64,000 nt of DNA from Streptomyces sp. SLBN-31 (GTDB lineage Bacteria > Actinomycetota > Actinomycetes > Streptomycetales > Streptomycetaceae). The position numbers and the translations under genes are program-made. Location of the stretch: positions 2,418,001 through 2,482,000 of the forward strand of contig NZ_VFNC01000002.1 of assembly GCF_006715395.1 (NCBI RefSeq). Reading direction: 5' to 3'. Below, piece by piece: positions 1-8,453 of the stretch. Within the stretch, counting starts at the first letter, position 1; each line of letters starts with the position of its first letter. The notes beneath the pieces are model-generated. The model had not been told where the DNA came from. It saw nothing but the letters and a program-made list of their open reading frames with translations, and did not search any database.

Positions 1-177
1 TACCTGATCCCGAACAAACTCCAGTTCCTCGGCGACTACCAGCTCTTCGCCTTCGGTGTCGCGCTCATCCTGCTGATGCGCTTCCGCCCGGAGGGCCTCG
101 TCGCCAACCGGCGCCGTCAGCTGGAGTTCCACGAAGAGGCCGAAGCGCCCACAGTCCTCAGCAAGACAGGGGCCTGA
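1..177 (+). CDS. branched-chain amino acid ABC transporter permease, C-terminal end (partial)
   Basis: Only the last 58 codons are inside the window; the frame is open from base 1 to a TGA at 175-177. The peptide has one hydrophobic stretch (QLFAFGVALILLMRF) followed by RPEGLVANRRRQ, the usual C-terminal ending of LivM/LivH-type inner-membrane permeases, and then a short acidic tail. It lies 6 bases before livG, so it is almost certainly the last permease gene of a high-affinity branched-chain amino-acid (or related amide) uptake operon. LivM rather than LivH is favoured because livM normally sits directly before livG, but the fragment alone cannot prove it. Confidence 0.8.
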   Translation, partial: YLIPNKLQFLGDYQLFAFGVALILLMRFRPEGLVANRRRQLEFHEEAEAPTVLSKTGA

Positions 178-183
178 CCACAC

Positions 184-1095
184 ATGACCACCGACACCAC
201 CACCCAGGGCACCACCCCGGGCGCCACCGCCCCCGGTCAGGCCGTCCTCGACGCCCGCGGCGTCACGATGCGCTTCGGCGGTCTGACCGCCGTACGCAAC
301 GTCGACCTGACCGTCAACAGCGGCGAGATCGTCGGCCTCATCGGCCCCAACGGCGCCGGCAAGACGACCTTCTTCAACTGCCTGACCGGCCTCTACATCC
401 CCACCGAGGGCGAGGTCCGCTACAAGGACGAGGTCCTGCCTCCGAAGTCCTTCAAGGTCACCGCGGCCGGTATCGCGCGCACCTTCCAGAACATTCGTCT
501 GTTCGCCAACATGACGGTGCTGGAGAACGTGCTCGTCGGCCGCCACACCCGGACGAAGGAAGGATTCTGGTCCGCGGTCCTGCGCCTCCCCGGCTTCCAC
601 CGGGCGGAGAACGCCTCCCGGGCACGGGCCATGGAGCTGCTGGAGTTCGTCGGCCTCGCGAGCAAGGCGGACCACCTCGCCCGCAACCTCCCCTACGGTG
701 AGCAGCGCAAGCTGGAGATCGCCCGCGCCCTCGCGAGCGAGCCGGGACTGCTGCTGCTCGACGAGCCCACCGCCGGCATGAACCCGCAGGAGACGCGGGC
801 CACGGAGGAACTCGTCTTCGCCATCCGTGACATGGGCATCGCCGTCCTGGTCATCGAGCACGACATGCGGTTCATCTTCAACCTCTGCGACCGCGTCGCC
901 GTCCTCGTCCAGGGCGAGAAGCTCGTCGAGGGCGACAGCGCGACGGTGCAGGGCGACGAGCGCGTGATCGCCGCCTACCTCGGGGAGCCCTTCGACGGCT
1001 CCCCCGGCGACGACGAGGCCGCCGAGGTCGACGCCGCCGAAGTACACGCCGACGCCCCGAGGGACGCCGCGCCCGGCAAGGAGAACGACCGATGA
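184..1095 (+). CDS. livG: branched-chain amino acid ABC transporter ATP-binding protein LivG
   Basis: This 303-residue protein is one of the two cytoplasmic ATPases that drive LivHM-type permeases. Walker A (GPNGAGKTT) is near residues 54-62. The signature loop has the LivG-type form YGEQRKLEIARAL in place of a canonical LSGGQ, and Walker B (LLLLDEPTAG) lies near residue 195, followed by the switch histidine in VIEHDM. The N-terminal 20 residues are Thr/Pro-rich and the C-terminal 40 residues are acidic; both are extensions beyond the usual ~255-residue LivG. The stop overlaps the livF start (ATGA), so the two ATPases are translationally coupled. Substrate specificity within the HAAT family cannot be read from the sequence. 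Confidence 0.92.
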   Translation: MTTDTTTQGTTPGATAPGQAVLDARGVTMRFGGLTAVRNVDLTVNSGEIVGLIGPNGAGKTTFFNCLTGLYIPTEGEVRYKDEVLPPKSFKVTAAGIARTFQNIRLFANMTVLENVLVGRHTRTKEGFWSAVLRLPGFHRAENASRARAMELLEFVGLASKADHLARNLPYGEQRKLEIARALASEPGLLLLDEPTAGMNPQETRATEELVFAIRDMGIAVLVIEHDMRFIFNLCDRVAVLVQGEKLVEGDSATVQGDERVIAAYLGEPFDGSPGDDEAAEVDAAEVHADAPRDAAPGKENDR

Positions 1096-1808
1096 CCGCA
1101 CTCCTGGAGGTCGAGGACCTCCGCGTCGCCTACGGCAAGATCGAGGCCGTGAAGGGCATCTCCTTCAAGGTCGACGCGGGCGAGGTCGTCACCCTGATCG
1201 GCACCAACGGCGCCGGCAAGACCACCACCCTGCGCACCCTGTCCGGGCTGCTCAAGCCGGTGGGCGGTCAGATCAGGTTCGACGGCAAGTCGCTCAAGAA
1301 GACCCCCGCCCACCAGATCGTCTCCCTCGGCCTCGCGCACTCCCCCGAGGGGCGGCACATCTTCCCCCGCATGACGATCGAGGACAACCTGCGCCTCGGC
1401 GCGTTCCTGCGCAGCGACCGGGCGGGCATCGAGAAGGACATCCAGCGCGCCTACGAGCTCTTCCCGATCCTGGGAGAGCGTCGCCGGCAGGCCGCGGGCA
1501 CCCTCTCCGGTGGTGAGCAGCAGATGCTCGCCATGGGCAGGGCCCTGATGTCCCAGCCGAAGCTGCTGATGCTCGACGAGCCCTCCATGGGTCTGTCGCC
1601 GATCATGATGCAGAAGATCATGGCGACGATCGCCGAGCTGAAGTCCCAGGGCACGACCATCCTGCTGGTCGAGCAGAACGCCCAGGCGGCGCTCTCGCTC
1701 GCCGACCACGGTCATGTCATGGAGGTCGGCAACATCGTCCTGTCCGGCACCGGTCAGGACCTGCTGCACGACGAGTCGGTGCGCAAGGCCTACCTCGGCG
1801 AGGACTGA
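1092..1808 (+). CDS. livF: branched-chain amino acid ABC transporter ATP-binding protein LivF
   Basis: A 238-residue ATPase of normal LivF length and the partner of LivG. Walker A (GTNGAGKTT) is at residues 37-45, the signature is LSGGEQQMLAMGRAL, Walker B is LLMLDEPSMG, and the switch is VEQN. Its ATG overlaps the livG stop by 4 bases. It is the last gene of the operon and is followed after 19 bases by a strong hairpin. With livG and the upstream permease it supports ATP-driven import of branched-chain amino acids. Confidence 0.93.
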   Translation: MTALLEVEDLRVAYGKIEAVKGISFKVDAGEVVTLIGTNGAGKTTTLRTLSGLLKPVGGQIRFDGKSLKKTPAHQIVSLGLAHSPEGRHIFPRMTIEDNLRLGAFLRSDRAGIEKDIQRAYELFPILGERRRQAAGTLSGGEQQMLAMGRALMSQPKLLMLDEPSMGLSPIMMQKIMATIAELKSQGTTILLVEQNAQAALSLADHGHVMEVGNIVLSGTGQDLLHDESVRKAYLGED

Positions 1809-1827
1809 GGCCTTCGGGCGGTACGAC

Positions 1828-1864
1828 GAGGCCCGCGCCCCCGGTTTCCGGGGACGCGGGCCTC
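1828..1864. terminator. bidirectional hairpin terminator between livF and the ANTAR regulator
   Basis: A 10-bp perfect outer stem (GAGGCCCGCG at 1828-1837 with CGCGGGCCTC at 1855-1864) encloses a further C/G-rich pairing around a TTTC loop. There is no U-run, as is usual for Streptomyces terminators. It lies between convergent genes, so it probably serves both. Confidence 0.75.
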
Positions 1865-1883
1865 ACCGCTGTCGGTGACGAGG

Positions 1884-2540
1884 TCAGCCCTTGCCGGCCT
1901 TCTTCTCGTCGGCGTCCTGGATGACCGCCTCGGCGACCTGCTGCATGGACATGCGGCGGTCCATGGAGGTCTTCTGGATCCACCGGAACGCGGCCGGCTC
2001 GGTCAGGCCGTACTCGGTCTGCAGGATGGACTTGGCGCGGTCGACGAGCTTGCGGGTCTCCAGGCGCTGGGTGAGGTCGGCGACCTCGTTCTCCAGCTCC
2101 TTCAGCTCGGTGAACCGGGACACGGCCATCTCGATCGCCGGTACGACGTCGCTCTTGCTGAAGGGCTTGACAAGGTAGGCCATGGCGCCGGCGTCCCGGG
2201 CCCGCTCGACCAGGTCCCGCTGCGAGAAGGCCGTGAGCATCAGGACCGGGGCGATCCGCTCCTCGGCGATCTTCTCGGCGGCGGAGATGCCGTCGAGCTT
2301 GGGCATCTTCACGTCCAGGATGACGAGGTCGGGCTGGTGCTCTCGGGCGAGTTCGATGGCCTGCTCGCCGTCGCCGGCCTCGCCGACGACGCTGTATCCC
2401 TCTTCCTCCAGCATCTCTTTGAGGTCGAGCCGGATGAGGGCCTCGTCCTCGGCGATGACGACACGGGTCGTCAGCGGAGGCACGTGCGACTTGTCGTCGT
2501 CGGGCGCGTCTACGGGCTGGGGCGACTCGGGGGAGGTCAC
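1884..2540 (-). CDS. response regulator with C-terminal ANTAR RNA-binding domain (PdtaR-like)
   Basis: The 218-residue protein has a receiver domain (acidic pair E31/D32, predicted phosphoacceptor D76 in LVILDVKMP, conserved Lys in LVKPF) followed by an ANTAR domain (about residues 150-205, RKLVDRAKSILQ and the conserved helix with MSMQQVAEAV). ANTAR proteins bind paired hairpins in RNA and usually act as antiterminators; mycobacterial PdtaR is the closest known architecture. I chose the GTG at 2538-2540 because GGAG lies 5 bases upstream. The frame stays open to 2609, but the added residues look non-coding. No sensor kinase is adjacent, so its partner must be elsewhere. Confidence 0.88.
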   Translation of the reverse strand: MTSPESPQPVDAPDDDKSHVPPLTTRVVIAEDEALIRLDLKEMLEEEGYSVVGEAGDGEQAIELAREHQPDLVILDVKMPKLDGISAAEKIAEERIAPVLMLTAFSQRDLVERARDAGAMAYLVKPFSKSDVVPAIEMAVSRFTELKELENEVADLTQRLETRKLVDRAKSILQTEYGLTEPAAFRWIQKTSMDRRMSMQQVAEAVIQDADEKKAGKG

Positions 2541-2570
2541 GGGGGCTCCTTGTTCAGGGCAGGGGTACTG

Positions 2571-2601
2571 CTGACAAGAGCGTACCCAGCTGCGGTAAGG
2601 T
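2571..2601 (+). promoter_or_regulatory. putative sigma-70-type promoter for the tRNA gene
   Basis: CTGACA at 2571-2576 and TAAGGT at 2596-2601 resemble HrdB -35 and -10 elements. Spacing is 19 bases, slightly long. The tRNA begins 41 bases downstream of the -10. The region also lies upstream of the oppositely directed ANTAR gene. Support is by motif and position only. Confidence 0.4.
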
Positions 2602-2642
2602 GGGGGCACGGCGGGTGACCGCCGACCTTTGTTTCACAGGGA

Positions 2643-2715
2643 GCCCCGGTAGCCCAGCGGTAGAGGCAATGGTCTCAAACACCATCCAGCGTCGGTTCGA
2701 ATCCGACCCGGGGTA
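2643..2715 (+). tRNA. tRNA with CAA anticodon (nominal tRNA-Leu) but short variable loop
   Basis: The cloverleaf folds cleanly. The acceptor is GCCCCGG/CCGGGGT with a G1-U72 wobble, and the D arm has a 3-bp stem (GCC/GGC) and GGTAGA loop. The anticodon stem ATGGT/ACCAT holds loop CTCAAAC, giving anticodon CAA (codon UUG). The T arm is GTCGG/CCGAC with loop TTCGAAT, and the discriminator is A73. CCA is not encoded. The D arm resembles that of leucine tRNAs, but the variable region is only 5 bases (CCAGC), whereas leucine tRNAs normally have a long class II variable arm. The anticodon call is firm; the amino acid is not. Confidence 0.85.
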
Positions 2716-2745
2716 CTTTTCCTTCTATTTCAAGGTCGCGTTCTG

Positions 2746-2773
2746 AGGTGCCTTTTTTCGGGCGCCTTTTCTA
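2746..2773 (+). terminator. intrinsic terminator after the tRNA
   Basis: AGGTGCC at 2746-2752 pairs with GGCGCCT at 2761-2767 (one G-U) around a T-rich loop and is followed by TTT. It is 30 bases past the tRNA and touches the pyk stop codon on the other strand. Confidence 0.65.
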
Positions 2774-4207
2774 TTTGGGGCTGTCGTCCTCTCCGATGTG
2801 GTGAACCCGCACCATGTTCGTCGCGCCCGAAACACCGGGCGGTGAGCCCGCGGTGATGACCACGATGTCGCCCTTTTCGCAGCGGCCGTATTTCAGCAGG
2901 AGTTCGTCCACCTGGTCGACCATGGCGTCCGTCGAGTCCGCGTGCGGGCCCAGGAAGGTCTCCGCGCCCCAGGTCAGACTGAGCTGGGAGCGGGTGGCCT
3001 GTTCCGGGGTGAAGGCCAGCAGCGGGATCGGCGAGCGGTAGCGGGAGAGGCGGCGGGCCGTGTCGCCCGACTGGGTGAAGGCGACCAGGAAACGGGCGCC
3101 CAGGAAGTCCCCCATCTCGGCGGCCGCGCGGGCCACCGCGCCGCCCTGGGTGCGGGGCTTGTTGCTCTCGGTCAGCGGCGGCAGGCCCTTGGCGAGGACG
3201 TCCTCCTCCGCGGCCTCGACGATCTTCGCCATGGTCCGGACCGTCTCGACGGCGTACTTGCCGACACTGGTCTCGCCGGAGAGCATCACCGCGTCCGTGC
3301 CGTCAATGACCGCGTTGGCGACGTCCGAGGCCTCCGCACGCGTCGGGCGGGAGTTGTCGATCATGGAGTCCAGCATCTGCGTCGCCACGATCACCGGCTT
3401 GGCGTTGCGCCTGGCGAGCTTGATGGCACGCTTCTGGACCATCGGGACCTGCTCCAGGGGCATTTCGACGCCCAGGTCGCCGCGCGCGACCATGACCCCG
3501 TCGAAGGCGGCCACGATGTCGTCGATGGCCTCCACCGCCTGCGGTTTCTCCACCTTGGCGATGACGGGCAGCCGGCGCCCCTCGTCGTCCATGATGCGGT
3601 GCACGTCCTCGACGTCGCGGCCGCTGCGCACGAAGGACAGGGCGATGACGTCGGCACCGGTGCGCAGGGCCCAGCGCAGGTCGTCCTCGTCCTTCTCGGA
3701 CAGGGCGGGCACGGACACGGCGACGCCGGGGAGGTTGAGGCCCTTGTGGTCGGAGACCATCCCGCCCTCGACGACCCGGGTGCGGACGCGGGGGCCGTCG
3801 ACGGAGGTCACCTCCAGGCAGACCTTGCCGTCGTCGACGAGGATGCGCTCACCCGCGGTGACATCGGCGGCGAGGCCGGCGTAGGTGGTCCCGCAGGAGT
3901 GGCGGTCGCCCTCGGCGCCCTCCTCCACGGTGATGGTGAAGGTGTCGCCGCGTTCAAGGAGTACGGGACCTTCGGCGAAACGGCCGAGCCGGATCTTCGG
4001 GCCCTGAAGGTCGGCGAGGATGCCGACGCTGCGGCCGGTCTCGTCGGCGGCCTTGCGGACGCGCCGGTACCGCTCCTCGTGCTCGGCGTGCGTGCCGTGG
4101 CTGAGGTTGAGTCGGGCGACGTCCATTCCGGCTTCGACCAGGGCTTTGATCTGGTCGTACGAGTCGGTTGCGGGTCCCAGAGTACAAACGATCTTTGCTC
4201 GGCGCAT
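2771..4207 (-). CDS. pyk: pyruvate kinase
   Basis: This 478-residue enzyme converts phosphoenolpyruvate and ADP to pyruvate and ATP in the last step of glycolysis. It opens with RRAKIVCTLGPAT, the standard N-terminus. The substrate and metal-binding region is present (LNLSHG, ILADLQGPKIR, VIAKVEKP, VMVARGDLGVEMP, VATQMLDSMI, DAVMLSGETSVGKY), followed by the C-terminal allosteric domain with TQSGDTARRLSRYR. Length is normal for bacterial type I/II enzymes. It is monocistronic, with 128 bases of upstream sequence. Streptomyces usually carry two pyk paralogues; which one this is cannot be decided here. Confidence 0.96.
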   Translation of the reverse strand: MRRAKIVCTLGPATDSYDQIKALVEAGMDVARLNLSHGTHAEHEERYRRVRKAADETGRSVGILADLQGPKIRLGRFAEGPVLLERGDTFTITVEEGAEGDRHSCGTTYAGLAADVTAGERILVDDGKVCLEVTSVDGPRVRTRVVEGGMVSDHKGLNLPGVAVSVPALSEKDEDDLRWALRTGADVIALSFVRSGRDVEDVHRIMDDEGRRLPVIAKVEKPQAVEAIDDIVAAFDGVMVARGDLGVEMPLEQVPMVQKRAIKLARRNAKPVIVATQMLDSMIDNSRPTRAEASDVANAVIDGTDAVMLSGETSVGKYAVETVRTMAKIVEAAEEDVLAKGLPPLTESNKPRTQGGAVARAAAEMGDFLGARFLVAFTQSGDTARRLSRYRSPIPLLAFTPEQATRSQLSLTWGAETFLGPHADSTDAMVDQVDELLLKYGRCEKGDIVVITAGSPPGVSGATNMVRVHHIGEDDSPK

Positions 4208-4335
4208 GATTCGACCCTAGGCCTTACCGGCGGGTAGGGAATTGGTCGTGGATGACTACTCAACAACCTCTGAGTGAAAGGCCGTTGACAAGTATTGAAT
4301 TGTGCGCTGGGGTGCTCCGATGAGCATTCCGCGGC

Positions 4336-5040
4336 TTACTGGAATGTGGGCGGAGCCATGGTGAAGCGGGCGTTGACCGCGGCCTGCACGGTCTGCCGCT
4401 GGGGTTCGAGGTCGAGCGCGGCCGGGGCGTCCTCGGCGCCCGCCGCGTAGGCCATGGAGCGCATCCGGCCGCGGTAGGGCTGGGCGTCCTCGGCGCCGAT
4501 GTCCGCCAGCTCCACGAGGGCGACGAGCGACGTGCCGAGCGCCTCGGCGTACTCCCTCGCCCGCTGCACCGCCTCCCGCACCGCCTGCTGCCGGGCCTCC
4601 CGGTGGGCCGGGGAGCCGGGGCGCAGCGCCCACCACGGACCGTCCACCCGGGTCAGTTCCAAGTCGGCCAGTCGGGTGGTGACTTCACCGAGGGCGGTGA
4701 AGTCGGTGAGCTCGGCGGTGATGTGCACGCGGCCGTGGTAGGCGTGGACGCGCTCCCCGCGCCCCTTGTCCTTCAGTTCGGGGCTGATGGAGAAGGCCCC
4801 TGTCTCGACGCGCTCCACGGCCTCGCCGTAGGACTTGATCAGGTCCAGGGCCGTGGCGTTGCGGCGGGTGAGGTCGTCGAGGGCGGCCCGGCGGTCCTTG
4901 CCGCGGGAGGCGACGGTGACGCCGATGCGGGCGATCTCGGGGTCGACTTCGAGGTGGGCCTCGCCGCGGACGGCGATGCGGGGGGCGTCCGGGGTGCCAT
5001 AGGGGGCGGGGCGCGGGTCGTCCGGTGCGGGCGTGGTCAT
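4336..5040 (-). CDS. SIMPL-domain (DUF541) protein
   Basis: The protein of about 234 residues has the features of the SIMPL/DUF541 family: an N-terminal IAVRGEAHLEVDPEIARIGVTV strand region, the LTRRNATALDLIKSYG helix, and a repeated alpha/beta unit. No signal peptide or membrane segment is visible, although many family members are periplasmic. The function of the family is poorly defined. I placed the start at the ATG at 5038-5040. An in-frame GTG and an ATG at 5100 would add 3 to 20 residues and cannot be excluded because the ribosome-binding site is weak in each case. Confidence 0.75.
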   Translation of the reverse strand: MTTPAPDDPRPAPYGTPDAPRIAVRGEAHLEVDPEIARIGVTVASRGKDRRAALDDLTRRNATALDLIKSYGEAVERVETGAFSISPELKDKGRGERVHAYHGRVHITAELTDFTALGEVTTRLADLELTRVDGPWWALRPGSPAHREARQQAVREAVQRAREYAEALGTSLVALVELADIGAEDAQPYRGRMRSMAYAAGAEDAPAALDLEPQRQTVQAAVNARFTMAPPTFQ

Positions 5041-5190
5041 ACGCCCCACTGTGTCACTCTCCGGTCCGTCGCCGGGGCCGGTCGGCGCGCGAGAGGTCAC
5101 CGGATCGAAACCTGGCGGGTCTGTTGCCGGTTGCCATGCTCGGGTCAGAATCTACGCGCGTTGTTGACCGTTTCCCGAGGAGATCGAGAC

Positions 5191-6996
5191 ATGCCCTTGA
5201 ACCGGCGGAAGTTCCTGAAGAAGTCGGCCGCGACCGGAGCGGGGGTGGCGATCGCGAGCGCGGCGGCGGCTCCGGCGGCGCAGGCGGCGCCCGGCACGCC
5301 GGCGAAGAAGCCCGCCAAGCGGTACTCGCTGACCGTCATGGGCACCACCGACCTGCACGGGCACGTCTTCAACTGGGACTACTTCAAGGACGCGGAGTAC
5401 GCCGACAAGGCCGGCAACGCGCAGGGCCTGGCCCGGATCTCGACGCTGGTGAACCAGGTGCGCGAGGAGAAGGGCCGCTGCAACACCCTGCTGCTGGACG
5501 CGGGCGACACGATTCAGGGCACCCCGCTGACGTACTACTACGCGAAGGTGGACCCGATCACCGCCGAGGGCGGGCCGGTGCACCCGATGGCGCAGGCCAT
5601 GAACGCGATCGGGTACGACGCGGCAGCACTGGGCAACCACGAGTTCAACTACGGCATCGAGACCCTGCGGAAGTTCGAGGAGCAGTTGCGCTTCCCGCTG
5701 CTCGGGGCGAACGCGGTGGACGCGAAGACGCAGAAGCCCGCCTTCCCGCCGTACTTCATCAAGAAGTTCCGGGTGCCGGGGGCACCGCCGGTCAAGGTCG
5801 CGGTGCTCGGTCTGACGAACCCGGGCATCGCGATCTGGGACAAGGCGTATGTCCAGGGGAAGCTTCAGTTCCCGGGCCTCGAGGAGCAGGCCGCGAAGTG
5901 GGTGCCGAAGCTCAGGTCGATGGGCGCCGACGTGGTGATCGTGTCCGCGCACAGCGGCTCGTCCGGCACGTCCTCGTACGGCGACCAGGTGCCGTACGTC
6001 GAGAACTCGGCCGCGCTGGTCGCCCAGCAGGTGCCGGACATCGACGCGATCCTGGTGGGCCACGCGCACGTGGAGATCCCGGAGTTGAAGGTCACCAACA
6101 CAAGGACCGGGAAGTCCGTGGTGCTGTCGGAGCCGCTGGCCTACGCGGAGCGGCTGTCCGTGTTCGACGTCGAGCTGGTCTTCGCCAAGGGCCGGTGGAC
6201 CGTGGAGTCGGTGTCGTCGAAGGTGCTGAACTCCAACACGGTCGCCGACGACCCGAAGATCACCAAGCTGCTGACGGACGAGCACGCGAAGGTCGTCGAG
6301 TACGTCAACCAGGTCGTCGGGCGGGCCACCGAGACGCTGACGACGGTGGAGGCACGCTACAAGGACGCGCCGATCATCGACCTGATCACCAAGGTGCAGG
6401 AGGACGTGGTGAAGGCGGCGCTGGCGGGCACGCAGCACGCCTCGCTGCCGGTGATCGCACAGGCCTCGCCGTTCTCGCGGACCTCGGAGATCCCGGCCGG
6501 CGCCGTCACCATCCGGGACCTGTCGTCCCTCTACGTGTACGACAACACGCTGGTCGCCAAGTTGCTGACGGGCGCGCAGATCCGGGCGTACCTGGAGTAC
6601 TCGGCGGAGTACTTCGTGCAGACCGCGCCGGACGCGGTCGTCGACGTGGAGAAGCTGACCAACGCCGGCAACCGCCCGGACTACAACTACGACTACGTGT
6701 CGGGGCTGTCGTACGACATCGACATCGCGCAGGCGGCCGGTTCGCGGATCAAGAACCTCACGTACGGCGGCGCCGCGCTGGACGACGCGCAGCAGTTCGT
6801 GTTCGCGGTCAACAACTACCGCGCCAACGGCGGCGGGGCCTTCCCGCACGTGGCGTCCGCGCAGGAGCTGTGGTCGGAGTCGACGGAGATCCGTACGCGG
6901 ATCGCGGAGTGGGTGACGGCGAAGGGCGTGCTGGACCCGAAGGACTTCGCGTCGGTGGACTGGAAGCTGACCAGGAACGGCACGCCGGTCTTCTAG
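5191..6996 (+). CDS. Tat-exported 5'-nucleotidase / 2',3'-cyclic-nucleotide phosphodiesterase (UshA/CpdB family)
   Basis: The 601-residue protein starts MPLNRRKFLKKS, a twin-arginine motif followed by an Ala-rich segment ending AAQAA, so Tat export and cleavage near residue 33 are likely. The metallophosphatase motifs are GTTDLHGH, DAGDTIQGTPL, ALGNHEFNYG, VIVSAHSG and LVGHAHVEI, which supply the two-metal site. The C-terminal half is the 5'-nucleotidase substrate domain (VYDNTLVAKLLTGAQI, VNNYRANGGG). It would dephosphorylate extracellular nucleotides for phosphate and nucleoside scavenging. A GAGGAG ribosome-binding site lies 9 bases before the ATG. The stop codon overlaps that of the convergent gene by 3 bases. 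Confidence 0.9.
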   Translation: MPLNRRKFLKKSAATGAGVAIASAAAAPAAQAAPGTPAKKPAKRYSLTVMGTTDLHGHVFNWDYFKDAEYADKAGNAQGLARISTLVNQVREEKGRCNTLLLDAGDTIQGTPLTYYYAKVDPITAEGGPVHPMAQAMNAIGYDAAALGNHEFNYGIETLRKFEEQLRFPLLGANAVDAKTQKPAFPPYFIKKFRVPGAPPVKVAVLGLTNPGIAIWDKAYVQGKLQFPGLEEQAAKWVPKLRSMGADVVIVSAHSGSSGTSSYGDQVPYVENSAALVAQQVPDIDAILVGHAHVEIPELKVTNTRTGKSVVLSEPLAYAERLSVFDVELVFAKGRWTVESVSSKVLNSNTVADDPKITKLLTDEHAKVVEYVNQVVGRATETLTTVEARYKDAPIIDLITKVQEDVVKAALAGTQHASLPVIAQASPFSRTSEIPAGAVTIRDLSSLYVYDNTLVAKLLTGAQIRAYLEYSAEYFVQTAPDAVVDVEKLTNAGNRPDYNYDYVSGLSYDIDIAQAAGSRIKNLTYGGAALDDAQQFVFAVNNYRANGGGAFPHVASAQELWSESTEIRTRIAEWVTAKGVLDPKDFASVDWKLTRNGTPVF

Positions 6997-8453
6997 ATCG
7001 TCGTCCGGAACGTCTCCTGCCTGCCGTCCACGAGCGGGGTGAGGACCTGCGCCTGCCGGGCCTGCGGGACGACGGGCGCGGGCGGCCGCTGTTCGTCGAG
7101 TCCGAAGGTGGTGAACGCCGTCCGCGCGGGCAGCGGGTAGGCCTCCTCGCCGCTCAGGGTGTTGAGGATGGCGGCGCTGCGCCAGGCGGCGAGGCCGAGG
7201 TCGGGGGTGCCCACGCCGTGGGTGTGGCGTCCGGCGTTCTGGACGTACACCGAGCCGGTGACCGAGGGGTCGCAGACCAGACGGAAGGACTCGTCGACCC
7301 CGGGACGATCGCGGCTGTCACGGCGCAGGTAGGGGTCGAGGCCGGCGAGGATGCGGTCGAGGGGGCGTTCGCGGTAGCCGGTGGCGAGGACGACGGCGTC
7401 GGTGGTGAGGCGGGATCGCGTGTTCTGCTGGGTGTGCTCCAGGTGGAGTTCGACCTTGGTGGTCGCGATCCTGCCCGCCGTGCGGACGCGGACGCCCGGG
7501 GTGAGGACGGCGTCGGGCCAGCCGCCGTGCAGGGTGCGGCGGTAGAGCTCGTCGTGGATGGCGGCGAGGGTGTCGGCGTCGATGCCCTTGTGCAGCTGCC
7601 ACTGGGTGGTGACCAGGCGGTCGCGGACGCCTTCGGGGAGGGCGTGGAAGTAGCTGGTGTAGTCGGGTGTGAAGTGTTCGAGGCCCAGCTTGGAGTACTC
7701 CATCGGCGCGAAGGCCTCGGTACGGCCGAGCCAGTGCAGCCGTTCGCGGCCGGCGGGGCGGGTGCGCAGCAGGTCGAGGAAGATCTCGGCGCCGGACTGG
7801 CCCGCACCGATCACCGTGACGTGACCGGCGGCGAGGATCGTGTCGCGGTGGGCGAGGTAGTCGGCGGCGTGGAACACCGGGACGGCCGGGGCCTCGACGA
7901 GCGGCTTGAGGGGGTCGGGCACGTACGGTTCGGTGCCGATGCCCAGGACGACGTTCCGCGTGTAGGTACGGCCGAGGGCCTCGGCCTCCCCGTCGCTGTC
8001 GAGCTGGGTGAAGTCGACCTCGAACAGGTCGCGTTCGGGGTTCCAGCGGACGGCGTCGACCTGGTGGCCGAAGCGCAGGCCCGGCAGGTGGTCGCTGACC
8101 CAGCGGCAGTAGGCGTCGTACTCGGTGCGCTGGATGTGGAAGCGCTCGGCGAAGTAGAAGGGGAACAGGCGGCCGCGGTCCTTGAGGTAGTTGAGGAAGG
8201 TCCACGGGCTGGTGGGGTCGGCGAGGGTCACCAGGTCGGCGAGGAAGGGGACTTGGATGCGGGCGCCGTCGATGAGCAGGCCCGGGTGCCAGTCGAAGGC
8301 GGGACGCTGGTCGTAGAAGACCGTGTCGAGTCCGGTGAGCGGGTGGGCGAGGGCGGCCAGGGAGAGGTTGAAGGGGCCGATGCCGATGCCGACCAGGTCG
8401 CGGGGGGCGTCGGGCTCGTGGTGCGGGGGGTGGGGGTTGGGGGTGGTGCTCAT
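6993..8453 (-). CDS. flavin-dependent N-hydroxylase (lysine/ornithine/cadaverine monooxygenase family, DesB-like)
   Basis: At 486 residues it has the family layout: an FAD-binding start GIGIGPFNLSLAALAH, the substrate region WHPGLLIDGARIQVPFLADL, the NADPH-binding motif VTVIGAGQSGAEI, and a C-terminal LATGYRERP. These enzymes N-hydroxylate primary amines for hydroxamate siderophores. DesB acts on cadaverine. The start ATG overlaps the decarboxylase stop (ATGA), so the two proteins are co-translated. Downstream acyltransferase and NIS synthetase genes (desC, desD) are absent. No DmdR iron box is visible upstream of the pair. Confidence 0.85.
   Translation of the reverse strand: MSTTPNPHPPHHEPDAPRDLVGIGIGPFNLSLAALAHPLTGLDTVFYDQRPAFDWHPGLLIDGARIQVPFLADLVTLADPTSPWTFLNYLKDRGRLFPFYFAERFHIQRTEYDAYCRWVSDHLPGLRFGHQVDAVRWNPERDLFEVDFTQLDSDGEAEALGRTYTRNVVLGIGTEPYVPDPLKPLVEAPAVPVFHAADYLAHRDTILAAGHVTVIGAGQSGAEIFLDLLRTRPAGRERLHWLGRTEAFAPMEYSKLGLEHFTPDYTSYFHALPEGVRDRLVTTQWQLHKGIDADTLAAIHDELYRRTLHGGWPDAVLTPGVRVRTAGRIATTKVELHLEHTQQNTRSRLTTDAVVLATGYRERPLDRILAGLDPYLRRDSRDRPGVDESFRLVCDPSVTGSVYVQNAGRHTHGVGTPDLGLAAWRSAAILNTLSGEEAYPLPARTAFTTFGLDEQRPPAPVVPQARQAQVLTPLVDGRQETFRTTI

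Noticed and set aside
2643..2715. tRNA as an integration site for a mobile element
   Set aside because: No integrase gene and no repeated tRNA 3' end was seen in the window.
5101..5190. PhoP-type box before the 5'-nucleotidase (GTTGCCGGTTGCC)
   Set aside because: The repeat unit is 7 bases and does not match the 11-base GTTCACC-type spacing of Streptomyces PHO boxes.
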